A stretch of 64,000 nt of DNA from Arenibacter troitsensis (lineage in GTDB: Bacteria > Bacteroidota > Bacteroidia > Flavobacteriales > Flavobacteriaceae): assembly GCF_900177645.1 (NCBI RefSeq), contig NZ_FXAO01000001.1, forward strand, positions 770,712 to 834,711. Direction: 5' to 3'. Every line of letters begins with the position of its first letter. Positions within the stretch are counted from its first letter, which is position 1. Below the pieces are notes generated by a model. The model was not told where the DNA came from. It made no database searches and worked only from the letters and a program-made list of their open reading frames with translations. This document shows positions 45,631 to 54,091 of the stretch, one piece after another. A program made the position numbers and the translations under genes.

Positions 45631-47679
45631 ATGCGCACTTTTTTGGACAGCCTTTATAAAAACCATTCCCTGGTTTATAAGTATCTCTTATATTTCTCTG
45701 CTGTTTTCTTTATTGTATTCTTTTTTCCACGTGGCGGAAAGTTTAAGTACGAGTACCAAAAAGGCAAGCCTTGGCAATACAATAATTTTTATGCTCCTTT
45801 TGATTTTTCCATAAATAAGAGTGTGGAGGAAATATCCAAGGAAAAGGCGAAAATAGAAAGCAATCATATAGACTACTATTATTATGACACCGGTATTGTG
45901 GCCGAAGTGGATAGCACCATAGGAAAGGAATTGGGTAATGTTTTTGATTCTTCAAGTGTAGATAAAAATGAACTTGAAAGAATTCAAAGGGTTGCCAACG
46001 ACGTTTTGGCGGATTTATATGCCAATGGTATTCTATCTAAAATTGAGAGGAGGAGCACTAAAAATAGTCTTTACGTGGTTAAGGATAATGAAGCCACAAA
46101 ATTAAAATTTGATGATGTCTATAGTTTATCCGAGGTAGAGGGTGTTATTAGCAAAAAACTGGCCCAAAACAACTTGTCGGTTTATGAGCCTTCCTTTCAG
46201 GAAGTGTTCTTCAATTTTATAAGGCCCAATGTTAGTTTTGATGCCGATTTGTCCAATAAGGAGCTGGAGTCCGAATATGCAAAGATTTCCTATACTTTGG
46301 GAAATGTAGACGAGGGCAAGCTTATCATTGCCAAAGGGGAGGTGGTTGAACAGGACGATGTTATGGTATTGGATTCGCTAAAAAGTGAGTTTGAGTCGGA
46401 ATTATGGGAAGAAAATAATCAATATTTAATTCTGTTCGGCTATACCGTGTTGGTTGCCATGGTGTTGATGATGTTTTTTCTGTTTCTGAAAAAATATCGA
46501 CTGGAAATCTTTAGGGACAATACAAAGGTAACCTTCATTATAGTCAATATTCTCATCATGGTATTTTTGACCACCATGGTAGTGAAATATGATGTGGAGT
46601 ATGTTTTTGTAGTGCCATTATGTATTTTACCCTTGGTGCTCAAGACATTTTTTGATGCAAGAATGGGGCTCTTTGTACATGTTCTTACCGTCTTAATATT
46701 AGGATTTGTGGTACCCAATAGTTTTGAGTACATCTTTCTTCAGACTTTGGCAGGAATTGTTACCATCTTGTCCGTATCCGAACTTTATAAAAGAGCTAAT
46801 TTGTTTATTTCAGTGGGTCAAATAACCCTGATCTATATAATTGGTTATTTTGCTTTTCATATGATTCATGAAGGTAATCTGGAAGATATTCGCTGGATGG
46901 CATTTGGCTATTTTTTCTTAAATGGTATGATTACGCTGTTTGTTCAGCCATTAATTTATATTCATGAAAAAATATTTGGGTTGGTATCCGATGTTTCCTT
47001 GTTGGAATTGTCCGATACCAATTCCAGATTATTAAAGGAGTTGTCCAATAAGGCTCCGGGAACCTTTCATCATTCCCTTCAGGTAGCCAATCTGGCGGAA
47101 GCTGCGGCCAACGAGATAGGGGCCAATGCCATGTTGGTAAGGGTAGGGGCATTATACCATGACATTGGGAAAATGAACAACCCAACCTATTTCACGGAAA
47201 ATCAGGTAACCAATGTAAACCCTCACGATGACCTTGAGCCTATTGATGCCGCAGCCATAATTATTAACCATGTCATTGAGGGTATAGAAATTGCAAGGAA
47301 GAATAAGGTACCGGATCGTGTAATAGATTTTATACGTACCCATCACGGAACTTCATTGGTCTTTTATTTTTACAAAAAGCAGGAGGCCTTGGAAGGGGAG
47401 GTAAATGAGGAGGATTTTAGATATCCCGGCCCGATTCCTTTTTCGAAGGAAACCGCTATTTTAATGATGGCAGATTCTGTGGAGGCAGCCTCTAAAAGTC
47501 TAAAGAACCCTACTTTTTTGATAATCGATGAATTCGTGGAAAGGATCATTGAAGGCCAAATAAAGGGTGGCCAGTTTTTAAATGCCAATATTACCTTCAA
47601 GGAGATAGAAGCTGTTAAGAAGATTTTGAAACAGAAATTGGTGAATATTTATCATTTAAGGGTAGAGTATCCGGAGTAG
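45631..47679 (+). CDS. 7TM-HD phosphohydrolase, likely cyclic di-AMP phosphodiesterase PgpH-like
   Basis: About 682 residues from the ATG at 45631; a GTG at 45535 would add 32 residues. An N-terminal membrane segment is followed by an extracytoplasmic 7TMR-HDED domain (about 40-270), then a block of seven hydrophobic helices (about 270-460). The C-terminal cytoplasmic HD domain has HHSLQVANLAEAAANEIG and the LYHDIGKMNNP HD motif, then a second HHVIEGIEIARKNKVPD-like region (here NHVIEG) and RTHHGTSLV. That layout matches PgpH, which hydrolyses cyclic di-AMP. The substrate is inferred from family membership. No diadenylate cyclase lies nearby. Confidence 0.88.
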   Translation: MRTFLDSLYKNHSLVYKYLLYFSAVFFIVFFFPRGGKFKYEYQKGKPWQYNNFYAPFDFSINKSVEEISKEKAKIESNHIDYYYYDTGIVAEVDSTIGKELGNVFDSSSVDKNELERIQRVANDVLADLYANGILSKIERRSTKNSLYVVKDNEATKLKFDDVYSLSEVEGVISKKLAQNNLSVYEPSFQEVFFNFIRPNVSFDADLSNKELESEYAKISYTLGNVDEGKLIIAKGEVVEQDDVMVLDSLKSEFESELWEENNQYLILFGYTVLVAMVLMMFFLFLKKYRLEIFRDNTKVTFIIVNILIMVFLTTMVVKYDVEYVFVVPLCILPLVLKTFFDARMGLFVHVLTVLILGFVVPNSFEYIFLQTLAGIVTILSVSELYKRANLFISVGQITLIYIIGYFAFHMIHEGNLEDIRWMAFGYFFLNGMITLFVQPLIYIHEKIFGLVSDVSLLELSDTNSRLLKELSNKAPGTFHHSLQVANLAEAAANEIGANAMLVRVGALYHDIGKMNNPTYFTENQVTNVNPHDDLEPIDAAAIIINHVIEGIEIARKNKVPDRVIDFIRTHHGTSLVFYFYKKQEALEGEVNEEDFRYPGPIPFSKETAILMMADSVEAASKSLKNPTFLIIDEFVERIIEGQIKGGQFLNANITFKEIEAVKKILKQKLVNIYHLRVEYPE

Positions 47680-47769
47680 GTAGTTTTTTGGAATTGTTTG
47701 AAGCTTAATAAGATAAGTGGAATAAATGGCCAATTCGGAAGAACGTGTAAAAAAAAAATAGAAAAATTG

Positions 47770-47800
47770 TTGCGTTCTTGTGAATGAAAAAGTACATTTG
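47770..47800 (+). promoter_or_regulatory. promoter of tRNA-Ser
   Basis: TACATTTG at 47793-47800 matches the Bacteroidota -7 box exactly, and TTG at 47770-47772 lies 20 bases upstream. The tRNA starts 37 bases further on. Confidence 0.6.
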
Positions 47801-47836
47801 CAACCGCATTTTTGATGCGTGAGCTTTAAAATTATT

Positions 47837-47920
47837 GGAGAGGTGCCGGAGTGGTAACGGAGCAGATTGCTAATCTGTCGACGGGTAACTGTCGCCAGGG
47901 TTCGAGTCCCTGTCTCTCCG
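47837..47920 (+). tRNA. tRNA-Ser (anticodon GCT)
   Basis: The acceptor GGAGAGG pairs with TCTCTCC, with a long variable arm typical of class II tRNAs (the GTCGACGGGTAACTGTCGCC part). The T loop is TTCGAGT. The anticodon GCT is at 47869-47871, in the stem CAGATT...AATCTG. It reads AGC/AGU. No CCA is encoded. Confidence 0.95.
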
Positions 47921-48066
47921 CTTTTTTTTAGAGTGGTATTGTTGAGGAGGTTTTAACCATTCTCGGGGTGTAGTACCGTGTCATGCAAGGCATATACTAC
48001 GCTCAAACAGTTATCAATAAAAATAGGATTGAATTCCCAAGTAAAATATTCAGTTCTATTAAAATT

Positions 48067-48144
48067 CGGGGTGTAGCGTAGCCCGGTTATCGCGCCGCGT
48101 TTGGGACGCGGAGGTCGCAGGTTCGAATCCTGCCACCCCGACCA
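48067..48144 (+). tRNA. tRNA-Pro (anticodon TGG)
   Basis: The acceptor CGGGGTG pairs with CACCCCG. The anticodon TGG is at 48102-48104, with stem CCGCG/CGCGG. The T loop is TTCGAATC, and CCA is encoded at the end. A terminator hairpin follows directly. Confidence 0.96.
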
Positions 48145-48146
48145 AG

Positions 48147-48178
48147 AAAATCCGATCATGTAAATGATCGGATTTTTT
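48147..48178 (+). terminator. terminator after tRNA-Pro
   Basis: AAAATCCGATCAT pairs perfectly with ATGATCGGATTTT around GTAA, followed by a T run. Confidence 0.9.
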
Positions 48179-48351
48179 GTTTTTAACGGTATAGTGCCAA
48201 GGGTGCTTAAACTGGATCGAGTACAATAAACGATAAGAGGCAATTTCCCTTGCCAAGTTAGAAAGTAGTTGGCTAATTTCAATTGATAAATAGCTCACTT
48301 TGCTGTTTAATATTAATTCTTTAAATTAAATACATTTAAACTAAGCGCGAA

Positions 48352-48945
48352 TTGAACTTTAAAGAATCACATACGCTAATACTTAATAATGTAGCAAGGT
48401 TTATTGATTTAACCGAGCTTGAAAAACGGAAGTTTATTTCTTTGCTTGCAGAAATAAAAGTGAAAAAGAAAGCATATTTAATGCAAGCAGGGGAAATTGC
48501 TCAATATGAATATTTTATAGCTAAAGGCTGCTTAAAAGTATATACTTTGGATAAAGATGGTGCAACTCACATATCCATGTTTGCAATAGAGGATTATTGG
48601 ACTGGTGATATGGCAAGTTTTATGACCAAGGAACCAACCCGTTATTTTATTAAGGCTACTGAAAATTCAGAATTATTAGGTGTCTCTAGGGCCAATTATG
48701 ATTTGCTTTTTCAGGAAATACCAAAATTCGAAAGGTTTTATCGCATATTGTATCAAAGGTCGCTCATAAGTTACATAAGGCGTTCCAATCATGGCATATC
48801 CTTGGACGCCGTGGAAAGATATATTGCCTTCAAAAAGAAATATCCAAAAATTGTGAATAGAATTACCCAAAAAGACTTAGCAGGTTATATTGGCATTACG
48901 CCAGAATTTATGAGCAAAATTATTTCGAAGGTCAACAGAATGTAA
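48352..48945 (+). CDS. Crp/Fnr-family transcriptional regulator with TTG start
   Basis: 197 residues. A cyclic-nucleotide-binding-like beta barrel (about 25-120) with YFIAKGCLKVYTLDKDGATHISMF and GDMASFMTKEP is followed by a C-terminal winged helix (about 150-197) with ITQKDLAGYIGITPEFMSKIISKVN as the DNA-binding helix. The only plausible start is TTG at 48352: a stop codon lies 15 bases upstream in frame and no ATG occurs before residue 46. It lacks the FNR cysteines. It probably controls the OMP/DoxX/FMN-reductase genes that follow after 53 bases; the ligand is unknown. TACATTTA just upstream resembles a -7 box. Confidence 0.85.
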   Translation: MNFKESHTLILNNVARFIDLTELEKRKFISLLAEIKVKKKAYLMQAGEIAQYEYFIAKGCLKVYTLDKDGATHISMFAIEDYWTGDMASFMTKEPTRYFIKATENSELLGVSRANYDLLFQEIPKFERFYRILYQRSLISYIRRSNHGISLDAVERYIAFKKKYPKIVNRITQKDLAGYIGITPEFMSKIISKVNRM

Positions 48946-48998
48946 AAGTCTTAAACTAGTTCATTTTTTTTCATGTGTTCCTGTCGGAATTTTGAAGC

Positions 48999-49643
48999 AT
49001 GAAAAAAGTAATGATCATTACATCTATTTTAGCAATTGGATTTGCAAACTACTTGCAAGCACAATTTACCCAAGTAGAACTGTTTTCTGGTTTTGATAAA
49101 ACAGATTTTACCTTATACTCCAGTTATTCTATTATTGCGAGTGGGGCGCTTAGTATTAATACTCTGGCTTTCTTTCAGAAATTTAAGGATGAAATGGCTC
49201 AAGGCTTTAATGAGATAGGAGTGCAACCAACACTATTCTGGAATATTAATAAGAATATTGCCATAGGCCCTTCTTTCTATTACAACAGTGTTGCGGGGTA
49301 TTCAGAACGCTTGTCGGCAAAGTTCACACTAAAAAAATCATGGGTATTATTTGTAATTATTCCTACAGTTACCCATTCTGAGCAAACAGGCGCTAGCTAT
49401 GCCGAAGCCTTTGCTCAGTTTCAGTTTAACACAGCAATAAATAAAAAAGTTTCTCTTTGGTTAAACGGACAGTTCTTAACTGTATGGGATGCATTTGAGA
49501 AGCATTCAAGAAGTTTTCAGCAACTGCGTGCAGGTGTGTCATACAACGGACATCAGTTTGGCATTGGTGTAGACTTTGACCAGTATGGGCAGAAACCTAT
49601 AGAAAAATCATCTTTCGGTTTGTATTTCCGAAAAACTTTATAG
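48999..49643 (+). CDS. predicted outer-membrane beta-barrel protein
   Basis: 214 residues. A signal peptide (IITSILAIGFANYLQAQ) is followed by amphipathic strands with aromatic ends (QPTLFWNINKNIAIGPSFYY, KVSLWLNGQFLTVWDAF) and a C-terminal strand ending FGLYFRKTL, all features of an outer-membrane barrel. I do not recognise the family. It is the first gene after the Crp-like regulator and leads into doxX (22-base gap), so it probably belongs to that operon. Confidence 0.65.
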   Translation: MKKVMIITSILAIGFANYLQAQFTQVELFSGFDKTDFTLYSSYSIIASGALSINTLAFFQKFKDEMAQGFNEIGVQPTLFWNINKNIAIGPSFYYNSVAGYSERLSAKFTLKKSWVLFVIIPTVTHSEQTGASYAEAFAQFQFNTAINKKVSLWLNGQFLTVWDAFEKHSRSFQQLRAGVSYNGHQFGIGVDFDQYGQKPIEKSSFGLYFRKTL

Positions 49644-49665
49644 ACAATTTTAAATCTTAAACATT

Positions 49666-50121
49666 ATGAAACATTTAGTACAAAAACTTTTAAGAACGTA
49701 TCCAAATATTGGATTTAGCATTGCACGATTAACCCTTGGTTTGGTAATATTTCCGCATGGCGCACAAAAATTATTAGGACTCTTTGGCGGGTATGGTTAT
49801 GCAGCAACTATGGAATCATTTACAAGTAATATGGGCTTGCCAAGTATTGTGCCCTTTTTAGTAATAATGATTGAGTTTTTTGGCTCTATATGCCTAATTC
49901 TAGGACTCTTCAGTAGGTTTTGGGCACTATCACTTATAGGAGTGTTTATGGGTATCATTTTTACTACCCAGTTAGAACATGGCTTTTTTATGAATTGGTT
50001 TGGTAATCAAACGGGTGAAGGTTACGAATATTCACTTCTTGTTATCGGCCTAGCATTAACAATATTAGTTAATGGTAGTGGAAAATGGACAATAGATCAA
50101 CTAATCACTAAAAAACAATAA
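49666..50121 (+). CDS. DoxX family membrane protein
   Basis: 151 residues with four hydrophobic segments. The DoxX signature ARLTLGLVIFPHGAQKLLGLFGGYG is near the N-terminus, and the EFFGSICLILGLFSRFWAL helix follows. DoxX proteins are often found with redox or thiosulfate/quinone functions, but their biochemical role is mostly undefined. It lies two bases before the flavin reductase gene, with which it is surely co-transcribed. Confidence 0.88.
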   Translation: MKHLVQKLLRTYPNIGFSIARLTLGLVIFPHGAQKLLGLFGGYGYAATMESFTSNMGLPSIVPFLVIMIEFFGSICLILGLFSRFWALSLIGVFMGIIFTTQLEHGFFMNWFGNQTGEGYEYSLLVIGLALTILVNGSGKWTIDQLITKKQ

Positions 50122-50123
50122 TC

Positions 50124-50657
50124 ATGAAAAAAATAATCACAATAGCAGGGAGCAATAGTCAAAAATCTATCAATACAAGTTTAATAACCTATACCAACAG
50201 TTTACTGGAAAATGTGGATATTATTTCCATTGACTTAAACGATTATGTTTTGCCAATTTATGGTGCTGATTTTGAAGCTGAAAATGGTATTCCCACTGCA
50301 GTTAGAAGACTAGACGAATTATTCAATACTGCGGATGGATTTATAGTATCTCTTGCCGAACATAACGGGTCTTATGCAGCTGTATTCAAAAATACAATAG
50401 ACTGGTTATCCCGTGTAAACACTAAAATATGGAGAGACAAGCCAATGCTGTTAATGGCAACCTCGCCAGGGAATAGAGGCGGAGCAACTGTATTACAATT
50501 AGCAAGTGCCTACTTTCCGTTTATGGGAGCTAATATCACAGATACGTTTTCATTGCCTTCTTTCTATGATAATTTCAATAACAAGGAAATCAATGATGAA
50601 CGTTTGAAGAAGGACATTCATTTGAAGGTTAATAAATTTCAAACAAAAATTTTATAA
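50124..50657 (+). CDS. NADPH-dependent FMN reductase (flavodoxin-like fold)
   Basis: 177 residues. The N-terminus IITIAGSNSQKSINTSL is the FMN phosphate-binding loop of the NADPH-dependent FMN reductase family. The N-terminal VSLAEHNGSYAAVFKNTIDWLSR block fits the flavin-ring pocket, and the LLMATSPGNRGGATVLQLA segment follows. It probably reduces quinones or flavins. It follows doxX by two bases. The decayed CHMI gene comes right after, so the operon may once have served aromatic or quinone metabolism. Confidence 0.88.
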   Translation: MKKIITIAGSNSQKSINTSLITYTNSLLENVDIISIDLNDYVLPIYGADFEAENGIPTAVRRLDELFNTADGFIVSLAEHNGSYAAVFKNTIDWLSRVNTKIWRDKPMLLMATSPGNRGGATVLQLASAYFPFMGANITDTFSLPSFYDNFNNKEINDERLKKDIHLKVNKFQTKIL

Positions 50658-50664
50658 AACAATT

Positions 50665-51019
50665 ATGCCACATTTTATAATGGACTGTTCAGAACAAATT
50701 GCAGAACAGAAGTCACCAGCAGATATCATTCAAAGCGTGTATGATGCTGTATATTCCACCAAATTATTTCTACTTAAAGAAATATTAAAGAAATAAAAGT
50801 ACGTATTAATCCTTTTCAATATTACAATACCGGAAATACAAGTGGCAACCTCATCCAGGCTTTTGCCAATATAAATGAAGGAAGAAACAAGGTACAAAAG
50901 GCTAATTTGTCCAGACAATTATAACAGAGCTAAAAGCAATGCTTACGGAAGTTCCTATTATTTCTGTAAATATTAAGGATTTTGTTAAAGCTACTTATTG
51001 TAATAAGGAAATAGATTAA
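50665..51019 (+). pseudogene. frameshifted 5-carboxymethyl-2-hydroxymuconate isomerase (CHMI) remnant
   Basis: Three consecutive reading frames together spell a CHMI-family protein. Frame one from ATG 50665 gives MPHFIMDCSEQIAEQKSP, then drifts after STKLF. Frame two from about 50787 gives KVRINPFQYYNTGNTSGN and ends at a TAA after LSRQL. Frame three continues as ITELKAMLTEVPIISVNI and ends at 51017-51019. Adding one A after about 50918 restores a continuous RQIITELK, as in the intact family, so that break is a single-base deletion. The first break near 50760-50790 loses or scrambles a few residues as well. The N-terminal Pro after Met, the catalytic residue of the family, is present. It is eight bases after the flavin reductase gene. 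Confidence 0.85.
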
Positions 51020-51236
51020 AAATGGTTGTAGGGCCGGAAACTATTTTTATTTCAATCCAATTGATAGTCTGGTTGTGATTAATTTTACCAACCCCATGTT
51101 TACTTTATCTTAAAAACTTGAAATTCAGTAAATAAATTCAATTCATACTATTCTTGATGTAAGAATGTGCAGGGTTTTCATACCTTAGCAGCTATAGGCC
51201 AAGGTATATTGCCTTTGGGGAAACAATAACACTATT
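51020..51236. other. intergenic region between the CHMI remnant and the DMT transporter
   Basis: About 215 bases, AT-rich, without a reading frame or RNA that I recognise. Confidence 0.4.
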
Positions 51237-52106
51237 TTGGTAGATATTAAATGGAGTAAATCTTCCGGATTGGATTTTAAAAAAGCGGTGCTTTTTATGA
51301 TTATCAGCACCTTTTCATTTGCGTTGATGAATGTTTCCGTAAAATATCTATATAGAATCCCAACTTTTCAAATTGTATTTTTTAGATGTCTTGGTTCTTT
51401 GGTCCTTGCCACAACATATATTTTGGTCAAGGGGATCCCATTATTTGGCGTTAAGAGAAGACTTATGTTTTTGAGGGCTGTATTGGGTTTAACGGCCATG
51501 TGTTTGTTCTTTTTCTCCTTGAAATACCTGAACGTTGGTACGGCAGTTTCATTAAGATATATTGCTCCTATTTTTGCAGCGATTTTTGCCGTTTTCTTTT
51601 TAAGGGAGAAATTAAAAAAAATTCAATGGCTTTTTTTTCTAACAGCATTTGCAGGGGTGCTGGTTTTAAAGGGATTTGATGGTAATATTAATACCATTGG
51701 CCTGTCTCTCATTTTAACGGCCTCAGTTTTTAGTGGTATGGTCTATGTTGTAATTAGAAAAATTGGGGTTTCAGATCATCCTGCAGTTGTAGTCAATTAT
51801 TTTATGTTCGTGGGTACCGTTGTCGGAGGACTTTTGGCAATTAGTGTATGGGTGCAACCCAATGGTTTGGAATGGGCTTTTTTGTTTCTTTTAGGTATTT
51901 TTGGTTTTATGGGCCAATTGTATATGACCAAGGCTTTTCAAATTGCAAGGACAAACCTTGTGGCCCCGTTAAAATACATTGAAGTTATTTTTACCATTTG
52001 CATCGGTGTAATATGGTTCCAAGAAGCCTATACTATCTATAGTTTCATTGGACTGCTTATGATTATTTCTGCCTTGGTATTAAATACGTTGGTAAAGAAG
52101 GATTGA
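51237..52106 (+). CDS. DMT-superfamily (EamA) transporter
   Basis: 289 residues with about ten hydrophobic segments in two five-helix EamA repeats. FSFALMNVSVKYLYR begins the first repeat and FGFMGQLYMTKAFQIARTNLVAPLKYIEVIF lies in the second, as in RhaT/SAM-type exporters. The start is uncertain: TTG 51237 is the earliest, and ATG 51297 would shorten the first helix. The substrate is unknown. It is followed by about 310 non-coding bases that hold the TPP riboswitch. Confidence 0.85.
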   Translation: MVDIKWSKSSGLDFKKAVLFMIISTFSFALMNVSVKYLYRIPTFQIVFFRCLGSLVLATTYILVKGIPLFGVKRRLMFLRAVLGLTAMCLFFFSLKYLNVGTAVSLRYIAPIFAAIFAVFFLREKLKKIQWLFFLTAFAGVLVLKGFDGNINTIGLSLILTASVFSGMVYVVIRKIGVSDHPAVVVNYFMFVGTVVGGLLAISVWVQPNGLEWAFLFLLGIFGFMGQLYMTKAFQIARTNLVAPLKYIEVIFTICIGVIWFQEAYTIYSFIGLLMIISALVLNTLVKKD

Positions 52107-52240
52107 AACCTTGCAAGCTTCGCTACCAAACGAACTTGAGATATGGATATCCAAAACCATTAATGAAATTCTTATTTCCATGTTGGGTTTTAATTTTTTA
52201 AAATTGTATCAAATTCAACTTCAAATCATAAAAATAGTTT

Positions 52241-52248
52241 TAGCTTTG
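52241..52248 (+). promoter_or_regulatory. -7 box of the promoter for the TPP-controlled operon
   Basis: TAGCTTTG matches TAnnTTTG and sits about 10 bases before the riboswitch begins. No clear -33 box is seen. Confidence 0.45.
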
Positions 52249-52256
52249 TTATCAAA

Positions 52257-52350
52257 TGGGGTGCTTGCCATTCAAGGCAGGCTGAGATGATACCCAGGAG
52301 TTTTGGCTCCGAACCTGATCCGGATAATGCCGGCGTAGGTATTTTGGTTC
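52257..52350 (+). promoter_or_regulatory. TPP (THI-box) riboswitch
   Basis: The thi-box core is present in order: GGGGTGCTTG, GGCTGAGATGATACCC, then GAACCTGATCCGGATAATGCCGGCG. The CTGAGA and ACCTGAtCcGgaTaATGCcgGCG parts are the conserved TPP-binding residues. It lies about 70 bases before pnuT. The sequence between them, with no strong terminator stem, suggests control of translation or of a weaker hairpin; I cannot decide. Confidence 0.92.
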
Positions 52351-52417
52351 GATGTTGCACCATAGCAAGTCGATACATACTTCATCTTCCCATTTCGTAA
52401 ATATAATTAGGGAATAG

Positions 52418-53020
52418 ATGGAGAATTTTTTTACACACCTTACATGGCTGCAGGCATTGGGAACAGTCCTTGGGGTAGCACAAGTACTTTTGGCAAGGAA
52501 CAATAATATCCACAACTATTTATTTGGAATAGTTTCCATTCTTATTGGCATATGGGTACTATACCAGACAAAACTGTATGCGGATATTGTACTCCATCTA
52601 TACTACTTGTTTATGAGTATCTACGGCTGGACTTTTTGGAAGTATGGTAAACATAAACAAGAAACCCCTATTTCCTATTCGGATAAATCGGAGCATATGA
52701 AAGCCATAGGAATTGTGATAGCCTGTTTTGCCCTTATGGTCTACTGGCTAAGGTTTTACACAAATTCCGATGTCCCACTCTGGGATGCGACGGTTAGTGC
52801 CTTTGCTTGGGCCGGAATGTGGCTCATGGCCAAAAGAAAAATGGAGAATTGGATCTACCTTAATATTAGTAATGTTATTTCCATTCCCTTACTCTTTTAC
52901 AAAGAACTATACATATATGCCGGACTTACCATTTTCTTGTTTATAGTGGGGACCTCTGGATATTTTAAATGGAAAAAATTAATTTTGGATGACATTGGTA
53001 GACAACCTGCACAAGCTTAG
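52418..53020 (+). CDS. pnuT: thiamine-type PnuC-family transporter (PnuT)
   Basis: 200 residues with about seven membrane helices. The family motif WxxW appears as IYGWTFWKYG (about residues 68-77), which stacks the vitamin ring, and HLYYLFMSIYGW lies before it. PnuC-type carriers import nicotinamide riboside, riboflavin (RibM/PnuX) or thiamine (PnuT). The TPP riboswitch directly upstream points to thiamine. It overlaps the next gene by 32 bases. No tenA, thiN or other thiamine-salvage gene is adjacent. Confidence 0.88.
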   Translation: MENFFTHLTWLQALGTVLGVAQVLLARNNNIHNYLFGIVSILIGIWVLYQTKLYADIVLHLYYLFMSIYGWTFWKYGKHKQETPISYSDKSEHMKAIGIVIACFALMVYWLRFYTNSDVPLWDATVSAFAWAGMWLMAKRKMENWIYLNISNVISIPLLFYKELYIYAGLTIFLFIVGTSGYFKWKKLILDDIGRQPAQA

Positions 53021-54008
53021 AAAACTATTATTGGGAGCCGAGGTATTTCCACAAGATGTTTTGGATTGGATAAACAATGAAAACCTCTGGAATATCTGGG
53101 TCCCTAAAACTTATGGAGGATTGGAATTATCCCTAACCGAGGGTTTGTCCAAGCTTAGGGAGTTGGCCAAAATTGATGCCAGCCTTGGATGGACCATAAC
53201 CCTGTGCAGTGGAGCCAATTATTTTATTGGCAATTTACAACCTAGTAAGGCCCGGGAGATTTTTATAAAGGCCGGATCCACCCCTTGTTTGGGCGGAAGT
53301 GGTGGGGTTTTTGGTACTGCTGAAATTGTTAATGAACATTATAGTATTTCTGGAAAATGGCGTTATGCCACTGGTGCTCCCTACCTCACACATTTTACTT
53401 TAAATGCGGAAATTGTGGAGAATGGGGTCCATTTGCTGAATGACGATGGGTCGCCAAGGGTGCAGTCTTTTGTAATTCCAAAAGAGGCAGTACAAGTAAT
53501 TGAAGACTGGAATACTATGGGCCTTATAGCTACTGCCACACATTCTTTTACTGTTATGGGCTATATGGCCCATGAGAGCTGTAGTTTTAGTTATAATGAT
53601 TGCCATCTGCCTCAACCTATTTTTAAAATTCCCTTTTCTCTTTTTGCCGATTTAACACTTTGGATAAATTATATAGGTATAGCCGAACATTTATTGGAAG
53701 AGGCCGGGGTAGTTTTAGGGAAAGAAAGGTTGGGCGCTTTGGAAAATATAATTCTAGAGTCTGGCGGTAAGATATTCCTATACGCGAATGAGATTGAGAA
53801 TAGGATCTTGGAAAACAAAGCTTTGGATGCAGAATATATAAAGAAAATTCATCATGGGGCCGTGCAATCCGTAAAGGATATTTCTAGGAACATTATAGAA
53901 ATTTATCCGAGTTTGGGAGTTAAAGCGAGTACCAGAGGCCATAGGTTAAACCAAATTTTCTGTGATTATTTTACGGCTACCCAACATCATATTTTTTCGA
54001 GAAAATGA
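52989..54008 (+). CDS. acyl-CoA dehydrogenase-like flavoprotein under TPP control
   Basis: 339 residues, close to family length. The N-terminal helical domain (WNIWVPKTYGGLELSLTEGL), the middle beta domain (GGSGGVFGTAEI...YSISGKWRYATGAP) and a C-terminal helical domain resemble flavin monooxygenase-type acyl-CoA dehydrogenases such as HpaB/HsaA-like proteins more than the fatty-acyl enzymes. The catalytic glutamate of acyl-CoA dehydrogenases is not evident. The ATG lies 32 bases inside pnuT, so translation is coupled. Being in a riboswitch unit, it may take part in thiamine uptake or salvage, an inference from location only. Confidence 0.7.
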   Translation: MTLVDNLHKLRKLLLGAEVFPQDVLDWINNENLWNIWVPKTYGGLELSLTEGLSKLRELAKIDASLGWTITLCSGANYFIGNLQPSKAREIFIKAGSTPCLGGSGGVFGTAEIVNEHYSISGKWRYATGAPYLTHFTLNAEIVENGVHLLNDDGSPRVQSFVIPKEAVQVIEDWNTMGLIATATHSFTVMGYMAHESCSFSYNDCHLPQPIFKIPFSLFADLTLWINYIGIAEHLLEEAGVVLGKERLGALENIILESGGKIFLYANEIENRILENKALDAEYIKKIHHGAVQSVKDISRNIIEIYPSLGVKASTRGHRLNQIFCDYFTATQHHIFSRK

Positions 54009-54091
54009 ATTGCACAAATTACCTTGATTGTTAATTTGAGCTTTTTGATTGATTGGGATTTTTTTTTGCGAGGTAATTAATGTTGCTTTCT

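Noticed and set aside
48059-48298. Minus-strand frames over tRNA-Pro, including a reading with GFEPATSASQTRRDNRATLHPEF-like residues
   Set aside because: This is the well-known artefact produced by translating the antisense strand of a tRNA; the tRNA on the plus strand explains it.
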